64,000 nucleotides of DNA from Thermocatellispora tengchongensis (GCF_014202315.1 NZ_JACHGN010000012.1:124001-188000), one strand, 5' to 3'; numbered from the stretch's first letter, positions 9,422-18,956 are shown. Notes: generated by a model from the sequence alone, not told the origin. Numbers and translations are program-made.

Positions 9422-10629
9422 CCGTGCTGCGCGGCCGGTGGACCCTGGAGGACCGGGTGGGCGACCCGGTGCGGGAGGTGGCCTTCGAGGTGCCGCCGGG
9501 CACCGCGGCGATCACCGTGCGGCTGTCGTACGACCGGGCGGCGGGCGTGCTGGACCTGGGCTGCGCCGGGCCGGAGGGCTTTCGCGGATGGTCGGGCGGG
9601 GCGCGGGAGGAGTACACGATCGCGCCGGGCTGGGCCACCCCCGGGTACCTGCCCGGCCCGGTGGAGCCGGGGGTGTGGCAGGTGCTTCTCGGGCTGTACC
9701 GGGTGCCGCGCGACGGGCTGGAGTACCGGATCGAGGTGACGGCGCACCGGGAGCCGCCGCCTCCCCCGGAGCCGCCGCCACCGCCGCCCGCCGGGGAGCG
9801 CCCGGCCGCGGCCCGGCGGCGCGGGCTGCCCGCGCTGGACGGGCTCACCTGGGCCGTGGGCGACCCGCACGCGCACTCCGTGCACTCCGACGGCGCCCTC
9901 ACCGTGCCCGAGCTGGCCGCGCTCGCCCGCGAGCAAGGGCTGGACTTCCTGGCCGTCACCGACCACAACACGGTCAGCCACCACGCCGAGCTGCCCGCCG
10001 CCGGCCGCGCCGCCGGGATCACCCTCGTCCCGGGCCAGGAGGTCACCACCGACCTCGGCCACGCCAACGCCTTCAGCGACATCGGCTGGATCGACTTCCG
10101 GCTGCCGGCGCGGGAGTGGGTGCGCGAGACCGAGCGCCGGGGCGGGCTGCTGTCGGTCAACCACCCGGTCGCGGCGGACTGCGCGTGGCGGCACCCCCTG
10201 CCGGTGCGGCCCCGGCTGGCGGAGGTGTGGCACTGGAGCTGGTGGGACCGCACCTGGGGCGCGCCCCTGGCCTGGGCCGCCGCCTGGTCGCCGGAGGTGG
10301 TGCTGCTCGGCGGCGGCGACTTCCACCACTCCGGCGAGGGCCACCCGCCCGGCGCCCCGGCGACCTGGGTGCTCACCGCCGACCCCGGCGACCCGGACGG
10401 GATCCTGGCGGGCATACGGGCGGGCCGCACGGCCGTAAGCGCCGGCCCGGACGGGCCGCTGCTGCTGCGGCACGGCGAGGACTTCCTGATCCTGGACGGC
10501 GACGGGCTCGTGCTGTGGGGCCCCGGCCACCGCACGGTCGTCCGCGGCGACAGGGTGCGGCTGCCCGCCCGGCCGGGCCCGCACCGGCTGGAGACCGAAC
10601 GCAACGAGGTGATGGCGCTGTGCACGTGA
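9418..10629 (+). CDS. CehA/McbA-type PHP-domain metal-dependent hydrolase
   Basis: The 403-residue protein has an N-terminal beta-rich region (about 1-110) and a Pro-rich linker (112-125). A PHP domain follows with metal ligands GDPHAHSVHSDG (His151, His153, His156, Asp158), AVTDHNT (Asp182, His183), a conserved Glu in GQEVTTD, and GGGDFHHSGEG. This is the CehA/McbA arrangement of phosphodiesterases or esterases. It begins at ATG 9418, overlapping the ATPase stop. No signal peptide is evident, so it is probably cytosolic. Its position between importer and mannosidase suggests it removes a phosphoryl or acyl substituent from the imported glycan, but the substrate is unknown. Confidence 0.85.
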   Translation: MTVLRGRWTLEDRVGDPVREVAFEVPPGTAAITVRLSYDRAAGVLDLGCAGPEGFRGWSGGAREEYTIAPGWATPGYLPGPVEPGVWQVLLGLYRVPRDGLEYRIEVTAHREPPPPPEPPPPPPAGERPAAARRRGLPALDGLTWAVGDPHAHSVHSDGALTVPELAALAREQGLDFLAVTDHNTVSHHAELPAAGRAAGITLVPGQEVTTDLGHANAFSDIGWIDFRLPAREWVRETERRGGLLSVNHPVAADCAWRHPLPVRPRLAEVWHWSWWDRTWGAPLAWAAAWSPEVVLLGGGDFHHSGEGHPPGAPATWVLTADPGDPDGILAGIRAGRTAVSAGPDGPLLLRHGEDFLILDGDGLVLWGPGHRTVVRGDRVRLPARPGPHRLETERNEVMALCT

Positions 10630-10660
10630 GCGGCGCGGGCGACGATGGGAGGGCATGAAG

Positions 10661-11791
10661 ATGAGAGTGGCCATCGCCGGGCTCGGGGCGGCGGCCCAGG
10701 CCGTCTACCTGCCCCTGCTGACCCGGCGCCGCGACCTGTTCGAGGTGACCGCGGTGTGCGACCTGGACCCGCGGCACGCCGGCGCCATCGGCCTGGAGCT
10801 GGGGCTCGCGCCCGAGCGCTGCTCCGGCGACGCGGCGCGGATGCTCGACGAGGGCGGCTTCGACGCGCTGATCGTGCTCACCGCGGGCACCCACGGCCCC
10901 CTGGTGGCCGAGGCGCTGCGGCGCGGCTACCACGTGCTGTCGGAGAAGCCGCTGGCCTACACCCGGGCCGAGGCCGCCCGGATCGCCGAGGTGCTGGAGA
11001 AGGCGGGCGGCGACGGCCCGCGGTTCATGACCGGCTACATGAAGCAGTACGACCCCGCCACCACCCGCCTGGCCGCCCTGCTGGCGACCCTGGGCGGGCC
11101 GCGCGCCGTACGGCACCTCGACGTGACCGTGCTGCACCCCACCGGCGAGTCGCAGCTCGCATTCGCCCGGCTGCGGCCCGCGCGGCCCACCCCCGAGGCG
11201 CTGGCCCCGCACATCGAACGGGACGAGCGGGCGCTCGACGTGGCCCTCGGCCCGGCCACCCCGCGCCTGCGCGCGCTCTACACCGACATCGTGCTCGGCA
11301 GCATGTGCCACGACCTGTCGCTGATCCGGATGCTCACCGGCCCGCCCGCGGGCGTGGACCACGTGGCGGTCTGGCCCGAGGGCTCCGCCCCGCTGTCGGT
11401 CGAGGTCACCGGCCGGCTGCCCGCGGGCGGCAGGTACGGGATGCGCTGGCACTACCTCGCCGACCACCCGGCGTACCGCGAGACCGTGACCGTGCACCAC
11501 GAGCAGGGCTCGCTGGAGCTGGTCTTCCCATCGCCGTACCTGATGAACGCCCCCACCACCCTCACCGCCTCCGCGCGCGACGGCACCGCCGAGACCCGCA
11601 CCGTGCACCGCGACGTGTCGGAGGCGTTCGAGCTGCAACTTGTGGCGTTCCACGCGCTGGTCACCGAGGGGCGGCCCCCGCTCACCGGCCTCGACGGCGC
11701 GCTGTCCGACATCGTGATCGCCCAGCGCATCGTGCGCGTGTACGCCGAGTCGGCGGGGCTGCCCATCGGAGGAGAGGCCGTTGAACCCTGA
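10661..11791 (+). CDS. Gfo/Idh/MocA-family oxidoreductase
   Basis: This 376-residue NAD(P)-dependent sugar dehydrogenase-like protein has an N-terminal Rossmann motif AIAGLGAAAQ and the family EKP motif (residues 95-97, in LSEKPLAY). Such enzymes oxidise or epimerise sugars and cyclitols, and some act in oxidative glycosidase-like reactions. Two starts are possible. ATG 10655 is only 2 nt from GGAGG, while ATG 10661 is 8 nt from it and is chosen. The 3' end overlaps the mannosidase start by 11 nt, so the two are co-translated. Substrate unknown. Confidence 0.9.
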   Translation: MRVAIAGLGAAAQAVYLPLLTRRRDLFEVTAVCDLDPRHAGAIGLELGLAPERCSGDAARMLDEGGFDALIVLTAGTHGPLVAEALRRGYHVLSEKPLAYTRAEAARIAEVLEKAGGDGPRFMTGYMKQYDPATTRLAALLATLGGPRAVRHLDVTVLHPTGESQLAFARLRPARPTPEALAPHIERDERALDVALGPATPRLRALYTDIVLGSMCHDLSLIRMLTGPPAGVDHVAVWPEGSAPLSVEVTGRLPAGGRYGMRWHYLADHPAYRETVTVHHEQGSLELVFPSPYLMNAPTTLTASARDGTAETRTVHRDVSEAFELQLVAFHALVTEGRPPLTGLDGALSDIVIAQRIVRVYAESAGLPIGGEAVEP

Positions 11792-14606
11792 CGCACGCGA
11801 CATCGTGGTCGTCCCGCACACCCACTGGGACCGGGAGTGGTACCTGCCGTTCCAGCGCTTCCGGCTCGGCCTGGTGCGCATGCTGGACGAGGTGCTGGAA
11901 ACGATGGCCGCCGACCCCGGCTACCGGTTCACCATGGACGGCCAGCTCGCCGCGCTGGAGGACTACCTGGAGATCCGCCCCGAGCGGCGGGGCGAGCTGG
12001 CCGGGCTGATCGCCGAGGGCCGCCTCGCGGCCGGGCCGTGGCTGATCCTCGCCGACGAGTTCCTGTGCTCGGGCGAGACGCTGGTGCGCAACCTGGAGTA
12101 CGGCGTGCGCGGCGTCGCCGCCCTGACCGGCGGGGCCGGGGCCGCGATGCGGGTGGGCTACCTGCCCGACCAGTTCGGGCACTGCGCGCAGATGCCGCAG
12201 ATCCTGGCCCTGGCCGGGCTGGAGCACGCCTGCGTGTGGCGCGGCGTGCCCGCGGGCGTGGACCGCGACGCGTTCGCCTGGACCGGCGCCGACGGCACCG
12301 TGATCCGCACCCAGTACCTGCCCGGCGGCTACGGGAACGCCGTGGCGCTGTTCGGCGGCCCCGCCGAGGGCCTGCCCGACCGGCTCGCCGCGTTCGCCGC
12401 CGCCATGCGCCCGTGGCGGCCCGAGGGCCCCATGCTGGCGATGTACGGCGCCGACCACAGCGCCCCCGCCGCCGGCATCACCGCCGCCGGGCTGCGCCTG
12501 GCCACGCTGGGCGAGTACGTGACCGCGCAGCCGCCCTCGGCCGAGGGGCTGCCCGTCGTACGCGGCGAGCTGCGCTCCCACGCCCGCGCCAACATCCTGC
12601 CCGGCGTGCTGTCGGCCCGCGTGCCCGCCAAGGCCGCCATGGCCCGCGCCGAGCGCGTCGTCACCCGCTACGCCGAGCCGCTGGCCACGCTGTGGCTGGG
12701 CGGCTCCGGGCGCGGCGCTGCGGCCACGCTGCTGGACATGGCCTGGCGCAGGCTGATCGCGTGCAGCGGGCACGACTCCGTCACCGGGTGCGGCGCCGAC
12801 GACACCGCCCAGCAGGTCGAGGCGCGGATCGCCGAGGCGGGGCAGATCGGGCAGGCCGTGGTGGACATGGTCGCCGCCTCCCTGGCCGCGCGCACGCCCC
12901 GAGGGGCGATCACGGTGGTGAACCCCGCCCCGTACGAGCGCTCCGGGCTGGTGCTCGCGGACCTGCCGGAGAACCGGGCGCGGCTGGTGGACGCCGACGG
13001 TGCGCCCGTGCCGCTGCAACGCCTGGAACTGGCGCCCACGCTGCTGGACGAGACCGTCATGGACGACCTGACCCGGCTGCTGGGGCGGGTGCACGAGCGG
13101 GAGCTGTTCGGCTTTGAGATCCTGTCCTGGGAGGTGGCCGAGCCGGGCGTGTTCACGGTCGTGGTGGGCCGGCACGCGGCGTCGGCGTACGAGTACGCCG
13201 ACCTGCGCGCCGCGGTGCTGGAGGCCGCGGCCTCCCGTCCCGGCCCGTGGACGGTGCGCACGCTGGCCGAGCCGGTCGTCACCGTGGCCGCGCTGGTCAC
13301 CGTGCCGCCGCTGGGCCGCGCCACGCTCACCTCGGCCGCGTGGGCGCCGCCGGTCGGCCGGGGCCCCGCCGGGATCGGCGCCGTCGCCCCGGCGGGCGGA
13401 AGGGGGGCCGGCAACGGCCTGCTCACGGTGGCGATCGAGGACGACGGCACGCTGACCCTGCGCTCGCGCGACGGGCTGGAGGCCCGCGGCGTCGGGCGGA
13501 TCGTGGACGGCGGCGACGCGGGCGACACCTACAACCACGCGCCACCGGCGCGCGACCGCCTCGTCTCCGCCCCGGCCTGGGTCAAGGTCGAGGAGGTCTG
13601 CCGCGGCCCGCTGGTGTGGGCGGCGGAGATCGTGCGCGAGTACTCCTGGCCGCGCTCCTCCACCCCCGAGGAGCGCTCGGCCGAGACGGTCCCGGTCGTC
13701 GTGACCACGCGGGCGGAACTGCGCGCGGGCGAGCCGTTCCTGCGTCTGGAGGTCGGCTTCGACAACCGCGCGCTGGACCACCGCGTACGCTGGCACGCCC
13801 CGCTGCCCGCCCCGGCCGCCGAGTCGTACGCCGCCGGCCAGTTCGCCGTCGTCCGCCGCGGCACCACCGCCGAGGGCGGAGGCGGCGAGCGCCCGCTGCC
13901 CACCTTCCCCGCCGAGTCCTTCGTCACCGCGGGCGGCCTGGCGCTCCTGCTGGACCAGGCCACCGAGTACGAGCTGATCCCCGACGGCCCCGAACTGGCC
14001 ATCACCCTGGTCCGCTCGGTCGGCCACCTGTCGCGCAACCGCAACCCCTACCGCGACGAGCCCGCCGGCCCGGAAGTGGCCACCCCCGGCGCCCAGTGCC
14101 CCGGCCCCATCACCACCCGCTTCGCCGTCCACCTGCACACGCCCCCCTGGCACGAGGCGGCCCTGCCCCACCTGGCCGAGGACTACCGCCACGACCTGCT
14201 GGCCGTCCCCGGCACCGCCCCCTCCGCCCCCACCCCCGCCCCGCTCACCGGCCCGCTCTCACTCACGGGCGAGGGCGTGGTCCTCGCCGCCCTGCGCGAA
14301 CGCGACGGCCTCCTGGAGGCCCGCCTGGTCGCCGAACACCCGTCCCCCACCGAGGCCGTCCTCACCGGCCCCTTCACCGCCGCCCACCGCGCCGACATCG
14401 TAGGCGCCACCGGCGACGCACTCCCCCTCACCCTCACCACGACGCCCCCGGTCACCGCCGACTCGCCAGAGCCCCTGGAACGCCCGGCGCCGTCGTCCCC
14501 GCCGGCACCGATGTCAGAGTTGCGTCTCCCCCTGCGCCCGTTCGAGATCGTGACCCTGCACCTGGCCACCCCACTGCCGGCCGATCCAGACGGATTCCGC
14601 CCGTAG
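11781..14606 (+). CDS. Alpha-mannosidase, glycoside hydrolase family 38
   Basis: This 941-residue cytosolic enzyme hydrolyses terminal alpha-mannosides with retention. The N-terminal HTHWDREWY supplies zinc ligands (His15, Asp17). YLPDQFGH contains the predicted nucleophile Asp130. GHDSVTGCGADDT supplies further active-site residues. A middle helical and a long C-terminal beta-sandwich region follow, as in MngB-type enzymes. The TTG start at 11781 lies six nt after GGAGGAG and inside the end of the oxidoreductase gene. No signal peptide is seen, so substrate must be imported first, which fits the ABC importer at the head of this operon. Last gene of the operon. Confidence 0.95.
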   Translation: MNPDARDIVVVPHTHWDREWYLPFQRFRLGLVRMLDEVLETMAADPGYRFTMDGQLAALEDYLEIRPERRGELAGLIAEGRLAAGPWLILADEFLCSGETLVRNLEYGVRGVAALTGGAGAAMRVGYLPDQFGHCAQMPQILALAGLEHACVWRGVPAGVDRDAFAWTGADGTVIRTQYLPGGYGNAVALFGGPAEGLPDRLAAFAAAMRPWRPEGPMLAMYGADHSAPAAGITAAGLRLATLGEYVTAQPPSAEGLPVVRGELRSHARANILPGVLSARVPAKAAMARAERVVTRYAEPLATLWLGGSGRGAAATLLDMAWRRLIACSGHDSVTGCGADDTAQQVEARIAEAGQIGQAVVDMVAASLAARTPRGAITVVNPAPYERSGLVLADLPENRARLVDADGAPVPLQRLELAPTLLDETVMDDLTRLLGRVHERELFGFEILSWEVAEPGVFTVVVGRHAASAYEYADLRAAVLEAAASRPGPWTVRTLAEPVVTVAALVTVPPLGRATLTSAAWAPPVGRGPAGIGAVAPAGGRGAGNGLLTVAIEDDGTLTLRSRDGLEARGVGRIVDGGDAGDTYNHAPPARDRLVSAPAWVKVEEVCRGPLVWAAEIVREYSWPRSSTPEERSAETVPVVVTTRAELRAGEPFLRLEVGFDNRALDHRVRWHAPLPAPAAESYAAGQFAVVRRGTTAEGGGGERPLPTFPAESFVTAGGLALLLDQATEYELIPDGPELAITLVRSVGHLSRNRNPYRDEPAGPEVATPGAQCPGPITTRFAVHLHTPPWHEAALPHLAEDYRHDLLAVPGTAPSAPTPAPLTGPLSLTGEGVVLAALRERDGLLEARLVAEHPSPTEAVLTGPFTAAHRADIVGATGDALPLTLTTTPPVTADSPEPLERPAPSSPPAPMSELRLPLRPFEIVTLHLATPLPADPDGFRP

Positions 14607-15502
14607 CCCGCTCCCACCTGCCGTGGCGACGCCACCCGGGAGGGTGCCCGGTACGCTCTGCCGCGGCGGGGGAAGTGACCGGGCAGCCGTGGATCCTCCG
14701 CATGCCGGGGAGGGGGTGAGGGCTGGAACCGCGCGCGCCCGACGCCCCCACCGCCTCCTCCTCCAACCGGGGACCACCCCAGCGAAGAGCAAGGCCAGGG
14801 CCGCTGAGCCACCCCAACGGAGACCCACCCCAGCGAGCAGCGGGCCAAGACCGCCAGGCCAGCCGAACAGGGTGTGCTGGGCGTCGCCGGAGCGGTGGAT
14901 GTCGTTCAGGGAAACCGGGGGCAGGACCGTCAACCGGTCATCGGGGGCGAACCGCTCAGCCGGGGTCCGCACGAGCGCCTCTCAGCGCTTCGGCGCGACG
15001 AAGACTTACCGGCCCCGGGCCCCGCCACGCGGTGGCCGGTGCGTGTGGCGGGCCCTCGGCGGGTCATGCCGCCCGTTTCCGGGAGCGGCGTTGGATCGGC
15101 GCTGGGCGGGCGCTCGATCGGTCCCGGGGCAGCGCCGGGCTGGTGCAGGGCTGGTTGCCGGTTCGGGGCGGGGCCGGCGTCCGGCCGGGGCCTGTCCGGG
15201 GGCCGTGCGGCGTCCCGAGGTCGAGCACCGGCCTCGGTGGCCGGGGTCGCCCTTGGCCGGGGCCGCTCGTAGCCCTTGGCCGGGTCGCCCGGGGCCGGGG
15301 GCGGTGCCGGGACCGGATGCTGGCCGGCTCCGGTGCCGGGGCTGGTGTGGCCGGCCGGGTCCGCCCGGCGTTCGGTCGCGGTCGGCGCGTGTCCGCGCGA
15401 ACCCGGCCGCCCGCGCCGGAGCCGCGCCCGCGGATCGCGTGGCTCGCGATCCGCGATGAGCCGCAGCCAGGTGGCCGCGGCCGCGTTGCCGGAGGGTGTG
15501 TC
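14607..15502. other. Gene-free stretch between the mannosidase and pup genes (convergent)
   Basis: The 896 bp lie between two converging genes. Open frames are Arg/Pro/Gly-rich and match nothing. The block 14770-14850 has an imperfect direct repeat around CACCCCAGCGA. The block 15230-15420 is a low-complexity mix of GGCCGGGG and CCGGTGCCGGG elements. No convincing terminator with a clean stem could be chosen by eye. It could be decayed sequence left by the insertion of the sugar operon. Confidence 0.55.
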
Positions 15503-15712
15503 CTACTGACCACCCTTTTGCACGTAAGAGCGGACGAATTCCTCGGCGTTCTCCTCAAGGACCTCGTCGATCTCGTCGAGGATGGCGTCCACGTCGTCGG
15601 TGAGCTTCTCCTGCCGTTCCTGAACGTCCGAGGACGCCTGGACCTCGGTCTCCTCGACCTCGGTGTCGCGGCGGCCGGTCTGCTTCTGGCCGCCGGTGTC
15701 CCTGCTCGCCAT
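15503..15712 (-). CDS. pup: Prokaryotic ubiquitin-like protein Pup
   Basis: Pup is the small, mostly unfolded tag that marks proteins for the proteasome. The 69-residue product has the acidic central helix (TDDVDAILDEIDEVLEEN), the conserved EEFVRSYVQKGGQ end, and a C-terminal Gln. Dop must therefore deamidate it to Glu before ligation. The ATG is preceded by GGGAGGT at a good distance. It is separated from dop by two plus-strand genes and from prcB by the sugar operon, so it must be transcribed from its own promoter in the 160 bp upstream. Many actinobacteria keep pup-prcB-prcA contiguous. Confidence 0.98.
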   Translation of the reverse strand: MASRDTGGQKQTGRRDTEVEETEVQASSDVQERQEKLTDDVDAILDEIDEVLEENAEEFVRSYVQKGGQ

Positions 15713-15822
15713 GTGTCCTACCTCCCGTTGGGGGACGTCTCTGAGTCTTATCTTCCCCGAAGTGGGATGGATTGCGCGCCCGTGGCCCAGCGATCTTTAC
15801 GCGCTTGACGTAGATAGCAGCA

Positions 15823-15841
15823 CTATCCAATACTTGGATAG
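15823..15841. promoter_or_regulatory. Perfect palindrome CTATCCAA-TAC-TTGGATAG, probable operator
   Basis: An 8-bp perfect inverted repeat with a 3-nt spacer lies 35 nt upstream of the small membrane protein ATG. It sits just after TTGACG (15805-15810), a good -35 candidate. It therefore overlaps the probable -10 position, where a repressor would block transcription. AT content is unusual for this genome. No regulator gene is adjacent. Confidence 0.6.
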
Positions 15842-15875
15842 CTCCACTACCCAACCAACTCGTCCCGGAGACGCC

Positions 15876-16280
15876 ATGTCCCCCTCTTCTCTCAGCACCG
15901 CCGGCGTGCTGCTGATCCTGGTTCCCACGATCGCCTTCGGCGGCGCGTCCCTGCTGGCCCACATCATGCGCAACATACCCGGCTATATGGACAATCCCAC
16001 CAGAAGGGGACTTTGGCGGGCAGGGCACGCGCACGCCAGCGTACTCGTGCTGTTCGCCCTGGTCGCGATGCTCTACATCGACCAGACCGACCTGAGCGAC
16101 GGGCTGAAGACGATGGTCCGGGTCCTGCTCGTCGCCGCGCCGATCCTGATGCCGCTCGGCTTCTTCCTGTCGGTGGTACGCCCCCGCGACACCAGGCCGA
16201 ACCCGCTGATCTGGCTGACCGCCCTCGGCGGCGCGGGGCTCGCCGTGGGCACGTTCACCCTGGGCATCGGCCTGCTCTGA
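15876..16280 (+). CDS. Small four-helix membrane protein, unknown function
   Basis: The 134-residue protein has about four hydrophobic helices (near 8-30, 50-70, 80-102 and 112-134). Between helices 1 and 2 is a conserved-looking loop HIMRNIPGYMDNPTRRGLW, and a second polar loop VRPRDTRPNP lies before the last helix. I do not recognise the family. The upstream palindrome suggests that a repressor controls it. It is on the opposite strand to pup and dop and starts 163 nt from pup, so the two genes share a divergent promoter region. Confidence 0.75.
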   Translation: MSPSSLSTAGVLLILVPTIAFGGASLLAHIMRNIPGYMDNPTRRGLWRAGHAHASVLVLFALVAMLYIDQTDLSDGLKTMVRVLLVAAPILMPLGFFLSVVRPRDTRPNPLIWLTALGGAGLAVGTFTLGIGLL

Positions 16281-16402
16281 ACGCCGTACGCGCCCGTCCC
16301 GCCGCGGCGCGTGGTCGAAGCGAGCGCAACCACCTCGGGTTCCCGCCACAATGGGGGATGTGGTGACTGAGGGGCCCGGTTTCGGCGTGGAACGGGTGGT
16401 TC

Positions 16403-17287
16403 ATGGATGAGGACGTTGCACGGCTGCTCGGGGGGCGCTATCGCCTGCTGTCGCCGATCAGGCACGGGGCGACGGGGATCATGTGGCGGGCGCACGACGC
16501 ACGGCTGCGCCGCGACGTGGCCATCAAGGAGGTGCAGCCGCAGTTCCGCTCCAACGAGGTCGATCTCACCGGCGCGCGGCGGCGCGCGCTGCGCGAGGCG
16601 CGGGCGGCCGGGCGGCTGAGCCACCCGGCGATCATCACGGTGCACGACCTGCTGGAGGAGGCGGGCCGGCTGTGGATCGTGATGGAGCTGCTGGAGGCGC
16701 TGACGCTGGACGAGACGGTCAAGCACGTCGGCCCCCTGCCGGTGCACTGGACGGCCTGGATCGGCTACCAGCTTCTGTCGGGGCTGCGCCACGCCCACGG
16801 CGAGGGGGTGCTGCACCGTGACATCCACCCGGCCAACATCCTGCTCACCGGCGACCGGGTGGTGCTGACCGACTTCGGCATCGCCGCGCTCAACGGCGAC
16901 CACACCTCGCCCAACTCGATCCCGGTGGACGACCTGCCCGCCTACACCGCCCCCGAGCGGCTGCGCGGCGGCCCGGTCTCCCCCGCCGCCGACCTGTGGT
17001 CGTTCGCGGCGTGCCTGTACTTCGCGGTGGAGGGCCGCCCGCCCTACGTCGGCGCCGACATGGTGACCGTGCTCGGCCTGGCGCTGACCAAGAAGCCGCC
17101 GGTCCCCACCAAGGCGGGCCCGCTGCTGCCGGTGATCGAGGGCCTGCTGCACCGCGACCCGGGCCACCGGATGCCGGCCGAGCACGCCTCGGTGCTGCTG
17201 ACCGAGATCCTGCGCGCCGAGGGCATCCCGATGGCGCCGTACCGGCTGCCGGCGGTCGAGCTGCCGCCCGACGCCTTTACAAAGTAG
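16403..17287 (+). CDS. Soluble Ser/Thr protein kinase with altered catalytic loop
   Basis: This 294-residue single kinase domain has no transmembrane helix or sensor part. It has a Gly-loop-like RHGATGIMW (20-28), VAIK with Lys42, HRDIHPAN (138-145), TDFG (156-159), an APE-like TAPERL and WSFAACLYFAVEGRPPY. The usual HRDxKPxN lysine is His142. The metal and base residues (Asp140, Asn145, Asp157) are kept, so it may still be active. The earliest in-frame start is ATG 16403. It lies between the pup and dop genes on the opposite strand; whether it phosphorylates the Pup system is unknown. Confidence 0.9.
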   Translation: MDEDVARLLGGRYRLLSPIRHGATGIMWRAHDARLRRDVAIKEVQPQFRSNEVDLTGARRRALREARAAGRLSHPAIITVHDLLEEAGRLWIVMELLEALTLDETVKHVGPLPVHWTAWIGYQLLSGLRHAHGEGVLHRDIHPANILLTGDRVVLTDFGIAALNGDHTSPNSIPVDDLPAYTAPERLRGGPVSPAADLWSFAACLYFAVEGRPPYVGADMVTVLGLALTKKPPVPTKAGPLLPVIEGLLHRDPGHRMPAEHASVLLTEILRAEGIPMAPYRLPAVELPPDAFTK

Positions 17288-17294
17288 ATCACAT

Positions 17295-17342
17295 GCCGCG
17301 GGCGGCGCCCGGGTGCCTGTGCGCCCGGACACCGCCCGCGGT
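17295..17342. terminator. Long bidirectional terminator hairpin between kinase and dop
   Basis: A perfect 10-bp outer stem (17296-17305 with 17332-17341, CCGCGGGCGG/CCGCCCGCGG) encloses a second stem, CCGGGTGC with GCGCCCGG, closed by a CTGT loop. It sits exactly between the two converging stop codons and should end transcription from both sides. Confidence 0.75.
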
Positions 17343-17353
17343 GCGTGTGAGGG

Positions 17354-18871
17354 TCAGGAGTCGCCGGTCAGCGCGGCGACCAGGTCGGCGGCCGTACGGC
17401 AGCGGTCGAACAGCTCGCCCACGTGCGCCTTGGTGCCGCGCAGCGGCTCCAAGGTGGGCACCCGCTGCAGCGAGTCGCGGCCCGGGATGTCGAAGATCAC
17501 CGAGTCCCAGGAGGCCGCGGCGACCGAGTCGCTGTACTGGCGCAGGCAGCGCCCGCGGAAGTAGGCCCGGGTGTCGGTCGGCGGCTGCTCGACCGCCCGC
17601 TCGACCTCCTCCTCGGTCACCAGGCGCTGCATGCGCCCGCGGGCGACCAGGCGGTTGTACAGGCCGCGGTCGGGCCGGATGTCGGAGTACTGCAGGTCGA
17701 CGAGCTGGAGCCGCGGATGGCCCCAGGACAGCCCGTCGCGGCTCCGGTAGCCCTCCAGGAGCTCCAGCTTGGCCACCCAGTCCAGCTCCCGCGAGAGCTG
17801 CATCGGGTCCTCGGCCAGGCGGGTCAGCACCGACTCCCAGCGGTCCAGGACGTCCTTGGTCAGCTCGTCCACGCCGTTGCCGCTGCGCTCCTCGGCGTAC
17901 TTGCGGGCCTGCTCCAGGTACTCCATCTGGAGCTGTACGGCCGTCAGCTTGCGGCCGTCGCGGAGCTGGATCTCGTACTTGCAGGTCGGGTCGTGCGAGA
18001 CCGCCCGCAGCGCCGCGACCGGGTTCTCCACCGCGAAGTCGCGGGTCAGGAAGCCGTCCTCGATCATGGCGAGGACCAGCGCCGTGGTGCCCAGCTTCAG
18101 GTAGGTGGAGATCTCGGACATGTTCGCGTCGCCGATGATCACATGCAGCCGGCGGTACTTCTCCGGGTCGGCGTGCGGCTCGTCGCGGGTGTTGATGATC
18201 GGCCGCTTGAGCGTGGTCTCCAGGCCGACCTCGACCTCGAAGAAGTCGGCGCGCTGGCTGATCTGGAACCCCTCGCCCCGGGAGTCCTGCCCGATGCCCA
18301 CCCGGCCCGCGCCGGTGACCACCTGGCGGGAGACGAAGAACGGGGTGAGGTGCCGCACGATGTCGGCGAAGGGCGTGGCGCGGCGCATGAGGTAGTTCTC
18401 GTGGCAGCCGTACGAGGCGCCCTTGTTGTCGGTGTTGTTCTTGTAGAGCTGGATCGGGGCGTTCGAGGGGATCGCCGACGCGCGCACCGCGGCGTCGTGC
18501 ATCACCCTCTCGCCCGCCTTGTCCCAGATCACCGCGGCCCGGGGATTGGTGCACTCGGGCGTGGAGTACTCCGGGTGCGCGTGGTCGACGTACAAGCGCG
18601 CGCCGTTTGTGAGGATCACGTTCGCCAGGCCGAGGTCCTCGTCGGTGAGCTGGCTCGGATCGGCGACCTCCCTGGCCAGGTCGAAGCCGCGGGCGTCGCG
18701 CAGGGGGTTCTCCTCTTCGAAGTCCCACCGTGCCCGGCGCGCCCGCGCCGCGGAGGCGGCCAGGTAGGCGTTGACGACCTGAGATGAGGTCACCATCGCG
18801 TTGGCCCCCGGCTGTCCGGGCACGGAGATCCCGTATTCGGTCTCGATGCCCATCACCCGCCGTACCGTCAT
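17354..18871 (-). CDS. dop: Pup deamidase/depupylase Dop
   Basis: Dop deamidates the C-terminal Gln of Pup and also removes Pup from substrates. The 505-residue protein has [12 protein letters not shown] at the N terminus. It carries the Dop-specific inserted loop ([20 protein letters not shown], about 46-65) that is absent from PafA. Asp96 in [12 protein letters not shown] is the catalytic position, and [20 protein letters not shown] and [15 protein letters not shown] are conserved. ATG 18871 aligns with the family start. A longer open frame runs upstream to 19024 but has no family similarity there. The product is needed because Pup here ends GGQ. It is convergent with the kinase gene and 85 nt downstream of the acyltransferase. 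Confidence 0.97.
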   Translation of the reverse strand: MTVRRVMGIETEYGISVPGQPGANAMVTSSQVVNAYLAASAARARRARWDFEEENPLRDARGFDLAREVADPSQLTDEDLGLANVILTNGARLYVDHAHPEYSTPECTNPRAAVIWDKAGERVMHDAAVRASAIPSNAPIQLYKNNTDNKGASYGCHENYLMRRATPFADIVRHLTPFFVSRQVVTGAGRVGIGQDSRGEGFQISQRADFFEVEVGLETTLKRPIINTRDEPHADPEKYRRLHVIIGDANMSEISTYLKLGTTALVLAMIEDGFLTRDFAVENPVAALRAVSHDPTCKYEIQLRDGRKLTAVQLQMEYLEQARKYAEERSGNGVDELTKDVLDRWESVLTRLAEDPMQLSRELDWVAKLELLEGYRSRDGLSWGHPRLQLVDLQYSDIRPDRGLYNRLVARGRMQRLVTEEEVERAVEQPPTDTRAYFRGRCLRQYSDSVAAASWDSVIFDIPGRDSLQRVPTLEPLRGTKAHVGELFDRCRTAADLVAALTGDS

Positions 18872-18956
18872 GCGCACCCTCTGTTCATCCGGGGCTGTCG
18901 TTCCGCCGTATATATCCCCGAGCCTAGACCCTTCACCGATGGCTGCGACCAGACAG

